A stretch of 34,930 nt of DNA from 2-12-FULL-41-16 sp964473715 (GCA_964473715.1 CAYYQC010000004.1:1-34930), one strand, 5' to 3'; positions 17,501 to 24,041 are shown, counted from the stretch's first letter. Numbers and translations: made by a program. Notes: generated from the sequence alone by a model not told the origin.

Positions 17501-17843
17501 CAGTAAATGTAGTAGTGGCATAATACGTTGAATCCCCACCAATTGTCAGACTATTAAAATCTGCTGTTTGACCACTTGTCAAAGTCACGGCAATATTAGC
17601 AGTGCTTGAGGAAATTGTAACATCATCAGCAGCGGTAGGAGGCACACCAGTACTCCAATTTGCACCTGTTTCCCAATTACCACTTACACCACCTACCCAT
17701 GTAACGCTAGCAGCCTCAACCTTAGAGATAAAATTTGAATTAAAACCCAAAAAAACCGGCGCAAAAACCAGGTAAAAAACCGTAACAAAAGCTGTGACAG
17801 CTGAGAGGTAGGAAAAGTAGTATTTTTTTCTCCCGAATAACAT
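11523..17843 (-). CDS. Giant surface protein: glycine-rich repeats, FN3 domains, C-terminal membrane region
   Basis: A 2106-residue exported protein. Residues 1-45 hold a basic start, a hydrophobic segment and a VEAA cleavage-like end. Next comes a long region of beta-strand repeats of autotransporter/adhesin type (about 45-890), opening with NWSTGVPPTAADDVTI and containing several GG-rich blocks (about 195-330 and 560-720). Three fibronectin-III-like domains follow (about 898-1180), then an acidic proline-rich linker, a laminin-G/lectin-like beta region (about 1250-1440), an Ig-like region (about 1490-1610), four 12-residue cysteine repeats (1621-1668) and an Asn/Asp/Pro/Ser linker. The C-terminus has a hydrophobic stretch (about 1752-1785), a basic WWHRRKQK, a carboxypeptidase-regulatory-like beta domain (about 1797-1850), a second hydrophobic pair (about 1917-1950) and another such domain (about 1967-2030). 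Probable role: attachment or cell-surface layer. Exact function unknown. Confidence 0.85.
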   Translation of the reverse strand: MLFGRKKYYFSYLSAVTAFVTVFYLVFAPVFLGFNSNFISKVEAASVTWVGGVSGNWETGANWSTGVPPTAADDVTISSSTANIAVTLTSGQTADFNSLTIGGDSTYYATTTFTGNIGTGGAITVNTKGVLEQNNVVNQTITGDLVIASGGKLTHATTTPDSTIRDKAVLFTVPNFNLQAGGLVDLIGKGFSKASCTLTTGTGPAAGVAGGSSASGGGHGGLGGQGGGSTPSATKYAYDDMAAPTQPGSSGGPNSAICAGSGGGVINLTIAGGGTATISGTVSSTGANGATNGFGRFSGAGAGGSVWVNFSSGGTFTGSGTIGALGGGATGFSAGVADEGGGAGGGGRIAITGQSTDTFTGTFAYSGGKNVNGPLAQDGGAGTLYKKLNSATYGDLYVDNNGSTDSVATYSSSTATIANLWLNNRANFVVSSSTVLTITSTTLGIATVSSTLNIDGTLITPSSFVVTGRNQVLATAAQLPNLTDLTIAANGLLEIDGVASSSAWSLNSISVSGELTSRHNTSTISNTLSLSASTITVNSGGLLSVDRKGYAGGNGYFTGGSSEIPHDGYGPGGGQTGETWGGGGAYGGAGGFGQDYDGDNNPAGRGGTAYGSTSTPEYEAGSGGGGGARYVTDNGGAGGGIIKIVATTLTINGTLSANGGQGNACGSPGGSAGGGGAGGGIKIQVTTLAGNGLLRADGGRGGFSVTCEGGGGGGGGRILVVATESTFSGSASSAAGPAGNIPPLAEGENGVAGSYTIAPTVPHTLYSNAISAQAGTTNPTLLATTTPFFSAIFTDLEAGDTATKAHIQVSTSSVFSTITHWDSDSSGTAITTCTLNARCQDLKYGYFGTAPTTNLVLNDDVDENSQTLYYWRLRYFDAQGGPGSYSSTTATFTLLDAPNEPSAAAVSSITATSAAITWTDNSAIEDNYVVEVATDGSDTFTAVSTTSANATSATTSTLSSNSQYQYRVKGTNAAGSSYYSTSSLFYTLAAVAPKPTTTVHTATSLLITIDPGDNSTTTLFAVYNDTASQYVAADGTLTSTPIYQTTTTWGVDFANTGLTPNTLYKYSVIARNNDGIDSATSPLSDGTYTFANVPTTVTGASTAGSRSATISWSTNGNPAGTVYTVDGLGNGLSSGNITATSFQFTGLVAGGTYIFRVRASNATGFASAYSSSVSVTITADDGSPAPAGGDDAPEPPKPEDDPFDDPVDPDFMPTGLIKIVSRLSGEVDFLQEAGVSTPYKVNAPYGAKTAPGTSELSKLQKPFTLNFSFDVQAQPKDVAGEKLALFAKGSDYYFGFNGLPNSPSIKNDGFCFITNNGFNKVCDDIFDRGAFALDKRYDYSVIWNGDTLNLMEGNKLLSMQKTSSIISSDAPVVVGGAEYKVDTRTFYTSYPTTIYKMQLKSEPVLTHTNKTEVKLKIDASYAPDLALKESDTAPSTNFGDVGYTPINSEVLWTLTGADGKKCINARFRSAQKKFTYDTYACAILDRIKPPATFLVTTGFNSSGVKVSNAKISGSTEAEAAVTIFFERFYDTSGASAEEGHGINEPAAWLAVAGSADARLAASLKTQFSVKANKDGTWQYPFSNTLDSNARYVIAVQTRDLAGNVSDLETQDFVANPKPKPCDPTKNDCPKPPCDPTKEKCDEPPCDPTKEDCAEPPCDPLTSKCDDEPAKPDNEPDNKPDNNKPDNSNPNNSGDSSGSGSGSSNNGSGGGVSSSTIPSVNEDGFFNTVINSLVNTYNQARALINDPRIQAFNKKIAVPLAAALAMANAAVAFQLPYLINLFRYLFSQPYMWWHRRKQKSWGVVYNSYTKEPVDLATIRLVDVVTGRTMASQVTDFHGRYFMSANQGQFRLEVVKPGFAGFSEFLKEKDEDTKFANLYHGAAFYPPHDQFEINYNIPLDPIVENKPLGKILRDNLWEKINYGLSFAGMAASLMSFVVTPSWYTFGFVCLHVGLFTIFYRFAHHKLPPVWGAVRELGTKSPVGRVVVRVFDSAYNKLVNTAVTDSTGRYAILVGPSTYYLSYEKPGYIKKLSPTLDYSSKKTDGMGGIINRDEMLEKIKPGSVLVDPDPQIEPVKPVVSEGSVTEKEAPKSDIDKVQDDINNWKKSNY
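12840..12983 (-). repeat. Four 36-base in-frame tandem repeats (CDPTK cysteine repeats)
   Basis: Four back-to-back 36-base units encode CDPTKNDCPKPP, CDPTKEKCDEPP, CDPTKEDCAEPP and CDPLTSKCDDEP in the giant surface protein (residues 1621-1668). Each unit carries two cysteines at fixed spacing, eight in all. The first three are close copies and the fourth has diverged. They join the folded outer part to a disordered Asn/Pro-rich stalk. Confidence 0.85.
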
Positions 17844-17869
17844 AGAAAGACCCGATGAGGGCTTATATG

Positions 17870-17878
17870 ATTATACCA
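17870..17878 (-). promoter_or_regulatory. Extended -10 promoter of the giant surface-protein gene
   Basis: Minus-strand TGGTATAAT, a consensus extended -10 element, lies 26 bases ahead of the ATG at 17843 and after the terminator of the preceding gene. The -35 position is poor (TCGCTA at 17 bases), as is typical for extended -10 promoters. Confidence 0.6.
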
Positions 17879-17902
17879 AATTTATGTGTTTGTAGCGATA
17901 CA

Positions 17903-17930
17903 AAAAAGACCCTATAATTAGGGTCTTTTT
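17903..17930 (-). terminator. Intrinsic terminator between the two surface-protein genes
   Basis: A 12-bp perfect stem, AAAAAGACCCTA (17903-17914) with TAGGGTCTTTTT (17919-17930), around the loop TAAT. On the minus strand it ends in a T run and closes the transcript of the peptidoglycan-binding surface protein. Confidence 0.92.
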
Positions 17931-17946
17931 ATTACCTGTGGACAAA

Positions 17947-20900
17947 TTATTTACTCAATGCACCCCAAGTGAGTGGTCCCACTGTTCCGGTCTGAGAAAT
18001 ACCCTTGGCTTTCTGGAATGCACGTACTGAACTTTGTGTAGTTGGTCCGTAGAAACTATTTGCATTTACATTTTTTGGGAAATATCCCAAAGCTTTTAAT
18101 TTTTCTTGTACCCAGAGTACATTGGCACCAGAACTACCGCGTGATAAATTTGGTTTAGCAACTGGAGCCAGGTTTTCTGGTGAAGAAGGAGTATTACCCA
18201 CACTAAATTCACCAGTTAGAAGCGACCAAATTGCAGTATTAATTTCTCCAGACTGTGGCAGACCTTGTTTTTTCTGTAAAGCTTTTACTGAGGACTCTGT
18301 AGTTGGTCCAAAAATTCCATTGGCAGCAACTGTTTTAGGGAAAAAACCTGCAGTCTGAAGGAATAATTGAGCTTGCTTTACATCAGCCCCAGTCATATTA
18401 CGCTTAAGCGTACGAGTAAGCACTGGATAGGTAGATTGTGGTGGAGTAGTAATTGGTGGATTTTCCACAGTAGAAGGCGGTAAAGCTGCACCGCTCGTAT
18501 TCAAAACAATTGAATCTGAAACAGTAACAGTACTACCTTGTGGACTACGCAAACGCGCGTATACAGTTTTTTTGCCATTACCAGAACTTAATTCCCAACT
18601 TACAGATGGAGCATAGGCTCTAAAAGTAGCTCCAGCAAAATCCGGAGTATTTGAAAGTGCCATTTGTACGGCGTTACTATTAAAAGTAAGAGTTACATTC
18701 CGTGTATTAGTTTCATATGCACCCGCGCGAATAGTCATGACATTTTTAAGTTCATTTTCATCAGTCAAATTAGCCACAGTTACTTTTGGTACACCTTTAA
18801 CAAGACCGGTATAGGTAACACGTAAATCATTAATACTATCCGCATTAGTATCCACTTCTTTTGGAACTCCCACTGACAAAGCAACAGTGATTGGTTCTGA
18901 TTGGATTTTCAGTGTTGCGCTTTTTGCATTAGCAGACAGTGCAGTATATGTGTGTGAACTTGCACCAACAGTCTGTCTCACAGGCTGGTTGAGTGCCAAT
19001 TCCATTGAAGCGGCGGCGGCAGGTGTAACGGGTTGAGAAGCTGGCACACTTGGCGGTGAAGCCGCTGGTGCTGAACCACCACCTCCACTATTACTACTGT
19101 TATCACTAGATGCAGACGCCGCATCAGTAGAAACCGCAGTTGAAGTTTCAGAATAGCTTGAATAACGACTACTATCTATCAAATATTGTGCTCTTACTTT
19201 AAATTGATAGGCTGTATTAGCAGTTAATCCAGTAACTGAATATGAGGTGCTTTGGGTAGTTCCTACTGTAGCGCCTGTGGTCACATTATATAGTTCATAC
19301 ACTGTGCCAGAACCATTGGTTGACGTCCATGACACAGTCATAGTAGTTTGACCAGTCGACACAGCACTAACCGCAGTAGGAATATCTGCATCAGTATATG
19401 TAGAGGTTACTGAACTAAGCGAACTAGTTGTACCGTGATCATCTTGTGCTTTTACTTGATAGTAGTACAAACTATTTGGAGTCAAGGAGGTTGAGGTTAC
19501 AGTGTTATAAACTGTAGAACTTACAGCCATGGCAGTAGAACTTACACTAAACAACACGTCTCCGCTTGCACCACTCCAAGAAAAAGCAATGGTGCTAGTA
19601 CTTGGTACCAAGAGTAAAGATGTTGGTACATAAGCAAAGTTATCTACAGTAAAGGCCGAAGATACATTATAATTTGGTGAGTCACTAATTCCATCACTAG
19701 CTTTGATGCGCAATAAAACATTGGTTGTACTTGTAGCAGGCAAATCAGTTAATGAATCCCAGTCAAAAGAAATATTTTGAGAAACTGAAGCAAGTGTGCC
19801 CGCTGTAGTTTTAATTCCAGTCACTCTACCCGTGGCAGTTGAAAGTGCATCAGCAACACCCGAGGCTGATGAGATAGTCGTAGAAGCCCAAGTAATACCC
19901 CCATCAGTAGAATAATCTGCATACAAAGTCACGGTTTCACGGTTAGCATCAGAGACTGTTGTATCGACGCCTACCAATCCAGATCCATCAGTTTCAACCG
20001 TAGGAGTAATAGCAGTAGTACTGGCGTAAGCATTGAGCGCAGTAATTGCTAAGGACGTTGTAGTAAACTTCATTTGATACGTAGAACTATCAATATAGCC
20101 AACTGCCAATTCTTTGGAGGTAGAGTTATACGCAGTAGTCATTGCTGACATGTTGAAAACTGATGCAGTATTAATCTGTTCAATCACCCGAGTAGAGGTA
20201 TTAATCAAAACATGAGGGCGACTACTTGTGGACATAAACGCACCAGCATACATGCCAGTATATGGCACAATAAGACTTGATGGATGTAATGTGGCTAAAA
20301 GAAAATCACTTATCGCATAATAAAATGGCACTTGAGTACTTAAAGTACTTGTGGTCCACTGTCCATTTGCTCCCAGCTGACCAATTTTCAAAGAAGAAGT
20401 AGCAATAAGGAAACCGTTACCCATTGCAGTCGCGTCAAAAGCAGACATTTGGAAATACATAACAGAAAGTCGGCCTGTATAAGGATCAATGGCCGAGGCA
20501 TTAATACCACACTCCATGCAGCTAAGGTCGGCTGATAATACGCCCATAGTGCCACTAATTGAAGTTGTTGCCCAACTAGAACCACTATTAGTGGATGAAG
20601 CGTAAATAATATTATATGTGAGAGCTGTCGAACTAGCCACTGCGTAAAGTGCATGAATATTATTAGAAGAATCAATACTAATACCAAGAGGACGGGCACT
20701 TTCCCAATCACCCGCATTAGTATCATAGTAACCAATTAATCTATCAACAGTAGAGGTGGTCCATACTGTGGCTTGGTTTCTATCCGTAGAAATACCTACA
20801 GCCATATAACTTCCTTTTTGTACCAAAACCGCTCTCATGTCACTAGAAGTGGCATAAGCAACGACTGCATTTCTACCAATAAAATTGGGCGAGCTTGCTC

Positions 20901-21444
20901 CATTATCGGAAATAACTATAGCACTAGCCCAACTTGTACCACCATTGGTAGAATAAGATTGATATAAGTCACCAGTGCTGTATTGTTTGTAAACCACTAC
21001 ATAGGCGTTACGACGGGTGTCATAACTAAAATCGGAAATCGCTTCTCGGTTAGCACTAAAAAATAAATCACTACTAATCAAAACTGGTGTTCTCCAGGTA
21101 ACACCTCCGTCAGTCGAAGAGGTAAAATATAGTTTACAAGCTTGATTTGCACTGCCAGTACTTTGCACATAGGCACAAGTAGAGGTAACTGAAGTAGCCG
21201 AAGTATTACTAGCAAAAACCATGGCATAACTACCATTGTTGTAAATCATTTTGTGTTGTGCACCCGATGGAATACGTCCAACAGCAGTAATTGGAGTTAC
21301 AAAGCTTGTTACTGGCGCAGCCTCTACGTCTTCTACATTACCTAACAAATGAGGTAGCCAAAGACTCCAAACTGCTACGGAAAAAATCACGCTAACAACT
21401 AAATAAAGCGGCAAATGTAAACGTATTTTTTCACGTAGGCTCAT
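17947..21444 (-). CDS. Exported protein with sialidase-type repeats, FN3 domains and two peptidoglycan-binding domains
   Basis: A 1165-residue exported protein. It begins with a basic stretch and hydrophobic segment (about 11-33), then VEAAP. Residues about 50-580 resemble a sialidase/BNR beta-propeller, with Asp-box-like turns STDGGVTW, STNGGTSW, STNSGSSW and STDGGITW at intervals. Two FN3-like domains follow (about 602-692 and 692-772), then a Ser/Pro/Ala linker and a beta-rich region (about 800-1000). The C-terminus carries two PG_binding_1-type domains (about 1010-1075 and 1096-1165) with paired motifs: GADVKQAQLFLQ..FGPTTESSVKALQKKQGL and ANVLWVQEKLKALG..YGPTTQSSVRAFQKAKGI. The likely layout is a wall-anchored stalk presenting a propeller; the propeller could bind or cleave glycans, but I cannot identify sialidase catalytic residues with confidence. 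It precedes the giant surface gene but is separated by a terminator. Confidence 0.85.
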   Translation of the reverse strand: MSLREKIRLHLPLYLVVSVIFSVAVWSLWLPHLLGNVEDVEAAPVTSFVTPITAVGRIPSGAQHKMIYNNGSYAMVFASNTSATSVTSTCAYVQSTGSANQACKLYFTSSTDGGVTWRTPVLISSDLFFSANREAISDFSYDTRRNAYVVVYKQYSTGDLYQSYSTNGGTSWASAIVISDNGASSPNFIGRNAVVAYATSSDMRAVLVQKGSYMAVGISTDRNQATVWTTSTVDRLIGYYDTNAGDWESARPLGISIDSSNNIHALYAVASSTALTYNIIYASSTNSGSSWATTSISGTMGVLSADLSCMECGINASAIDPYTGRLSVMYFQMSAFDATAMGNGFLIATSSLKIGQLGANGQWTTSTLSTQVPFYYAISDFLLATLHPSSLIVPYTGMYAGAFMSTSSRPHVLINTSTRVIEQINTASVFNMSAMTTAYNSTSKELAVGYIDSSTYQMKFTTTSLAITALNAYASTTAITPTVETDGSGLVGVDTTVSDANRETVTLYADYSTDGGITWASTTISSASGVADALSTATGRVTGIKTTAGTLASVSQNISFDWDSLTDLPATSTTNVLLRIKASDGISDSPNYNVSSAFTVDNFAYVPTSLLLVPSTSTIAFSWSGASGDVLFSVSSTAMAVSSTVYNTVTSTSLTPNSLYYYQVKAQDDHGTTSSLSSVTSTYTDADIPTAVSAVSTGQTTMTVSWTSTNGSGTVYELYNVTTGATVGTTQSTSYSVTGLTANTAYQFKVRAQYLIDSSRYSSYSETSTAVSTDAASASSDNSSNSGGGGSAPAASPPSVPASQPVTPAAAASMELALNQPVRQTVGASSHTYTALSANAKSATLKIQSEPITVALSVGVPKEVDTNADSINDLRVTYTGLVKGVPKVTVANLTDENELKNVMTIRAGAYETNTRNVTLTFNSNAVQMALSNTPDFAGATFRAYAPSVSWELSSGNGKKTVYARLRSPQGSTVTVSDSIVLNTSGAALPPSTVENPPITTPPQSTYPVLTRTLKRNMTGADVKQAQLFLQTAGFFPKTVAANGIFGPTTESSVKALQKKQGLPQSGEINTAIWSLLTGEFSVGNTPSSPENLAPVAKPNLSRGSSGANVLWVQEKLKALGYFPKNVNANSFYGPTTQSSVRAFQKAKGISQTGTVGPLTWGALSK

Positions 21445-21494
21445 AAGTAATATATTTACAGAAGAAAAATTGGATAAAATCCCTGAACGTTAAT

Positions 21495-21523
21495 AGTATA
21501 CAGTATTTATAAAATAAACAAAA
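21495..21523 (-). promoter_or_regulatory. Probable promoter of the peptidoglycan-binding surface-protein gene
   Basis: A minus-strand TATACT box at 21500-21495, with a weak TTTTGT-like -35 region about 17 bases upstream. It lies between the tsf terminator and the ATG at 21444, giving a leader of roughly 45 bases. Confidence 0.45.
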
Positions 21524-21527
21524 GAAA

Positions 21528-21554
21528 AAAGAGTCCACAAACTGTGGACTCTTT
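21528..21554 (-). terminator. Intrinsic terminator of the rpsB-tsf operon
   Basis: A 12-bp perfect stem, AAAGAGTCCACA (21528-21539) with TGTGGACTCTTT (21543-21554), and a 3-base loop. On the minus strand a T-rich tract follows. Confidence 0.92.
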
Positions 21555-21585
21555 CTTTAAAATTTCTTTAAAATTTTCTACAAGA

Positions 21586-22233
21586 CTATTTGCTCAGTTC
21601 ATGACCCACTTCTGCCGCAAAATCGGTCACTGGTTTTTCAATTCCTTCTCCAAGTTCAAAGCGAACATAGCGGCGAATAGAAAGTTTTTCACCAATTTCG
21701 GCTGTTTTTTCTGCCAAAAGTTTTTCTATGGTCTTTTCTTCGTCTTTGATAAAGGTCTGCTCCATAAGGCAAATTTCCCCATAGAACTTACTCATCTTAC
21801 CTTCAACAATTTTTTCAATCATTTCAGCAGGCTTTCCTTCTGCTTTTAAAGTTTCTCGGTACACATTAGCTTCACGTTCCAATTCTTCAGCCGAAACTTC
21901 AGCGCGGTTCATATAACGAGGAGCAGCCGCAGCAATATGCATGGCAATGTCAGTTCCCAAAGCACGGAAACTATCAGTGCGAGCTACAAAATCTGTTTCA
22001 CAGTTAAGTTCAAGTAAAACACCAATCCGACCCGCACCATGAATATAGCTAGTCACTACGCCTTCAGCGGCAACTTTGTCTGCGCGTTTAGCTGCTTTAG
22101 CAGCCCCACGTTGACGAAGTGCGTCAACAGCAGCCTCAAAATTACCATTGGTTTCTTCCAAAGCTTTTTTACAATCAAGCATGCCAGCACCGGTCTGAGC
22201 GCGGAGCTTGGCAACATCAGCAGCTGTAACCAT
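21586..22233 (-). CDS. tsf: Translation elongation factor Ts
   Basis: EF-Ts recycles EF-Tu by catalysing GDP release. The 215 residues start with the UBA-like N-terminal domain (VTAADVAKLRAQTGAGMLDC, KKALEETNGN), followed by the KAAKRADKVAAEG stretch and the signature LNCETDFVARTD that contacts EF-Tu. The protein is shorter than the 283 residues of the E. coli factor and resembles the compact forms known from Thermus and others, with one reduced core subdomain. It follows rpsB after 18 bases without a Shine-Dalgarno and is closed by a strong terminator; rpsB-tsf is a near-universal bacterial operon. Confidence 0.96.
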   Translation of the reverse strand: MVTAADVAKLRAQTGAGMLDCKKALEETNGNFEAAVDALRQRGAAKAAKRADKVAAEGVVTSYIHGAGRIGVLLELNCETDFVARTDSFRALGTDIAMHIAAAAPRYMNRAEVSAEELEREANVYRETLKAEGKPAEMIEKIVEGKMSKFYGEICLMEQTFIKDEEKTIEKLLAEKTAEIGEKLSIRRYVRFELGEGIEKPVTDFAAEVGHELSK

Positions 22234-22251
22234 ATAGTTGTAAAGTTAATT

Positions 22252-22935
22252 TTATTTAACTGAACCTTCTTTAATTGCGTCACGAACTAAATTTAAAATC
22301 AAAGTAATTGATTTCACAGCATCATCGTTGGCTGGAATTACGTAAGAAACCTTAGCTGGGTTAGCATTGGTATCACAAACACCAATGATTGGCACATTCA
22401 TTTTATTGGCTTCTACAACAGCGGTTTTTTCACGTTGTACAGAAGGAATAAAGAGTGCGTCTGGCATACGTTCCAAAGTGGAAAGACCAGCCAAATAAGT
22501 ATCCATTTTTTCCAATTCCTTGGAAATTTCCAACTGTTCTTTCTTGGTATAGTTTCCAAGTTCACCTTTAGTCTGTTTTTCTTTAAGAGCGTTATATTTT
22601 TTAATCAACTTTTTGATTTCCGCAAAGTTGGTCAAAAGTCCACCTAACCAACGTTCTGTAAGGTAAGGCATGCCACAATCAATCGCAGCTTGCTTTACGA
22701 GTTCACGGGCTTGAGGTTTGGTAGTGACAAAAAGAATCTGTTTGCCTTCTGCAGCCATCTGCTTAATAGCAGGAAGCACAGAATGAAGCTGTTCTTCTGT
22801 CTTTTCAAGATTAATAATATGCACCTGGTTACGATCGCCGTATACAAACGGCTTCATTTTAGGGTGCCAACGTGAGACATGGTGACCAAAATGGACACCG
22901 GACTGGAGCATCTCCAGTACTGATGGGTATTGCAT
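22252..22935 (-). CDS. rpsB: 30S ribosomal protein uS2
   Basis: uS2 binds late to the 30S subunit on the body-head junction. The 227 residues show typical family stretches: LQSGVHFGHHVSRWHPKM, YGDRNQVHIINLEKT, FVTTKPQAR, TERWLGGLLTNF, TLERMPDALFIPSVQREK and GVCDTNANPAKVSYVIPAND. The start at 22935 has a clear ribosome-binding site (AAAAGGAA at 22945-22938), unlike most genes here, and a further AGGAGG at 22953-22948. It is first in rpsB-tsf, with a strong promoter at 23019-23047 and a structured leader of about 77 bases, suggesting autoregulation. Confidence 0.97.
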   Translation of the reverse strand: MQYPSVLEMLQSGVHFGHHVSRWHPKMKPFVYGDRNQVHIINLEKTEEQLHSVLPAIKQMAAEGKQILFVTTKPQARELVKQAAIDCGMPYLTERWLGGLLTNFAEIKKLIKKYNALKEKQTKGELGNYTKKEQLEISKELEKMDTYLAGLSTLERMPDALFIPSVQREKTAVVEANKMNVPIIGVCDTNANPAKVSYVIPANDDAVKSITLILNLVRDAIKEGSVK

Positions 22936-22947
22936 ATTTCCTTTTAA

Positions 22948-22997
22948 CCTCCTGCTGGCAACCTTGGGAATGGCCCAAAGAGGAAATAGGTCAGCAG
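22948..22997 (-). promoter_or_regulatory. Structured rpsB leader, possible S2-binding site
   Basis: In mRNA sense, CTGCTG (22997-22992) pairs with CAGCAG (22957-22952), enclosing an inner stem CTTTGGG (22980-22974) with CCCAAGG (22968-22962) and a 5-base loop. AGGAGG lies at the foot of the outer stem and a second purine-rich site follows before the ATG. Autogenous repression of rpsB-tsf by S2 through its leader is known in E. coli; that this fold does the same is an inference. Confidence 0.55.
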
Positions 22998-23018
22998 TGA
23001 GAGATAAATAATGGGCAA

Positions 23019-23047
23019 ATTGTAGCCAAAAATGCTTTAGTTGTCAA
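23019..23047 (-). promoter_or_regulatory. rpsB-tsf promoter
   Basis: Minus-strand TTGACA (23047-23042), a 17-base spacer and TACAAT (23024-23019). The predicted start near 23012 gives a leader of about 77 bases. Its -35 box overlaps that of the opposite promoter. Confidence 0.85.
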
Positions 23048-23069
23048 TAGCGAATAGATTGGATACAAT
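23041..23069 (+). promoter_or_regulatory. Promoter of the divergent helical-protein gene
   Basis: TTGTCA (23041-23046), a 17-base spacer and TACAAT (23064-23069). The predicted start near 23076 leaves a leader of about 25 bases. The seven bases TTGTCAA read as a -35 box in both directions and are shared with the rpsB promoter. Confidence 0.65.
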
Positions 23070-23100
23070 AAACAAGTCTTTTATATCAAAATCATACCAT

Positions 23101-23625
23101 ATGGAAGGATGGAAAAAATACCGCCCACTCAATGAAAGTAATTCTTCTAAGCCACAGTCAGGACCTAAAGAAGAAAATAGAATAAAGAGACCTGGAGAGG
23201 TTTCAAAAGAGCGAAGTAAGATAAATATTGACCAAACCTTAAATGAAGCCCAAAGCCTCATTACTCTTGGTACTCCAGACAGCTTAGCCCTAGCCAAGAA
23301 AATGATTATAGACTTGTCTGAACAATTTCCCAAAAATGTTCGTATTTTTGAAGCAGGTTTTGACTTGGCCTTGGCAGAACAAAACATCGGCGCCGCTAAA
23401 GCAATTTTGGGGAAAATTGAGAAAATATCCAAAGATTTAAATGGTCTTAAGGTCCTAAGAGGCAAAGTAATCGAGCTAGAAACAGAAATTGAAGCGCAAA
23501 CCCCTCGGGTTAGCGCAGGTAGAATTTGGAATAAAATGGGTACACAAGGAGGTATCAATCGCATAGCTGGTAGAGTAACTGGATTCAAACCTCCTAAACC
23601 TAAAAAATCCCAGGAAGAGGAGTAA
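23101..23625 (+). CDS. Small helical cytoplasmic protein of unknown function
   Basis: I do not recognise this 174-residue protein. The ATG at 23101 fits the promoter; an earlier in-frame TTG at 23041 lies inside the promoter and is rejected. Residues 1-40 are polar and look disordered, residues about 42-135 form a run of amphipathic helices resembling a pair of TPR-like helical hairpins (the pattern ALAKKMIIDLSEQFP..FEAGFDLALAEQN), and the C-terminus is basic and proline-rich before an acidic tail. No signal peptide or membrane segment is present. It is divergent from rpsB with a shared promoter region and is followed directly by the rpmE promoter. A role near translation is only guilt by association. 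Confidence 0.7.
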   Translation: MEGWKKYRPLNESNSSKPQSGPKEENRIKRPGEVSKERSKINIDQTLNEAQSLITLGTPDSLALAKKMIIDLSEQFPKNVRIFEAGFDLALAEQNIGAAKAILGKIEKISKDLNGLKVLRGKVIELETEIEAQTPRVSAGRIWNKMGTQGGINRIAGRVTGFKPPKPKKSQEEE

Positions 23626-23642
23626 ATTTCCAATATAACCTC

Positions 23643-23671
23643 TTGACAGGCCACTTAAGCTCTGTTACAAT
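23643..23671 (+). promoter_or_regulatory. rpmE promoter
   Basis: TTGACA (23643-23648), a 17-base spacer and TACAAT (23666-23671), also with the extended -10 TGT in front. Transcription would start near 23678, about 16 bases before the rpmE ATG. Confidence 0.85.
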
Positions 23672-23693
23672 GGCCCTACTCTAAATTACCTTT

Positions 23694-24002
23694 ATGAAGC
23701 CCAAGATTCATCCAAATTATACCTCAGACATCACTGTAACCTGCTCTTGTGGCAATACTTTTGTAACTGGCTCAACTCGTGACACTCTTCGCGTAGAAAT
23801 CTGTGGTGCTTGTCACCCATTTTACACTGGTGAAGAACGTATTATCGATACTGCCCGCCGTGTGGAAAAATTCCAAGCTAAGCGCGCTGCTCTTGCTGCC
23901 ACTGGCCCAAAAGTAAAAAAAGTTAAAGATGCTACTCGCAAAGCTAAAAAAGAAGAAGCCGCTAAAGCCGCCAAAACCAAAAAGACTGAAGAAGGAAAAT
24001 AG
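23694..24002 (+). CDS. rpmE: 50S ribosomal protein bL31, zinc-binding type with lysine-rich tail
   Basis: bL31 bridges the subunits at the central protuberance. The N-terminal part (MKPKIHPNY, TCSCGNTFVTGST, VEICGACHPFYTG) is the family signature, with C17, C19, C37 and C40 as the zinc ligands of the zinc-containing form. The protein is 102 residues, about 30 longer than usual, because of a lysine/alanine-rich C-terminal tail (from about residue 66) that may contact rRNA. No Shine-Dalgarno lies in the short leader. A strong terminator follows, so rpmE may be transcribed alone, with some read-through into the next gene. Confidence 0.95.
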   Translation: MKPKIHPNYTSDITVTCSCGNTFVTGSTRDTLRVEICGACHPFYTGEERIIDTARRVEKFQAKRAALAATGPKVKKVKDATRKAKKEEAAKAAKTKKTEEGK

Positions 24003-24014
24003 TTTTACATATTT

Positions 24015-24041
24015 AAAAAACAGGTTTTACGCCTGTTTTTT
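24015..24041 (+). terminator. Intrinsic terminator after rpmE
   Basis: A perfect stem AAAAAACAGG (24015-24024) with CCTGTTTTTT (24032-24041), a 7-base loop and a T run. It ends nine bases before the next start codon, and no separate promoter is evident for the next gene. Confidence 0.85.

Noticed and set aside
23037..23654. 205-residue minus-strand frame opposite the helical-protein gene
   Set aside because: The plus-strand gene has a promoter with correct spacing and helical amphipathic composition; the antisense reading lies in the rpsB promoter region and has no start signal.
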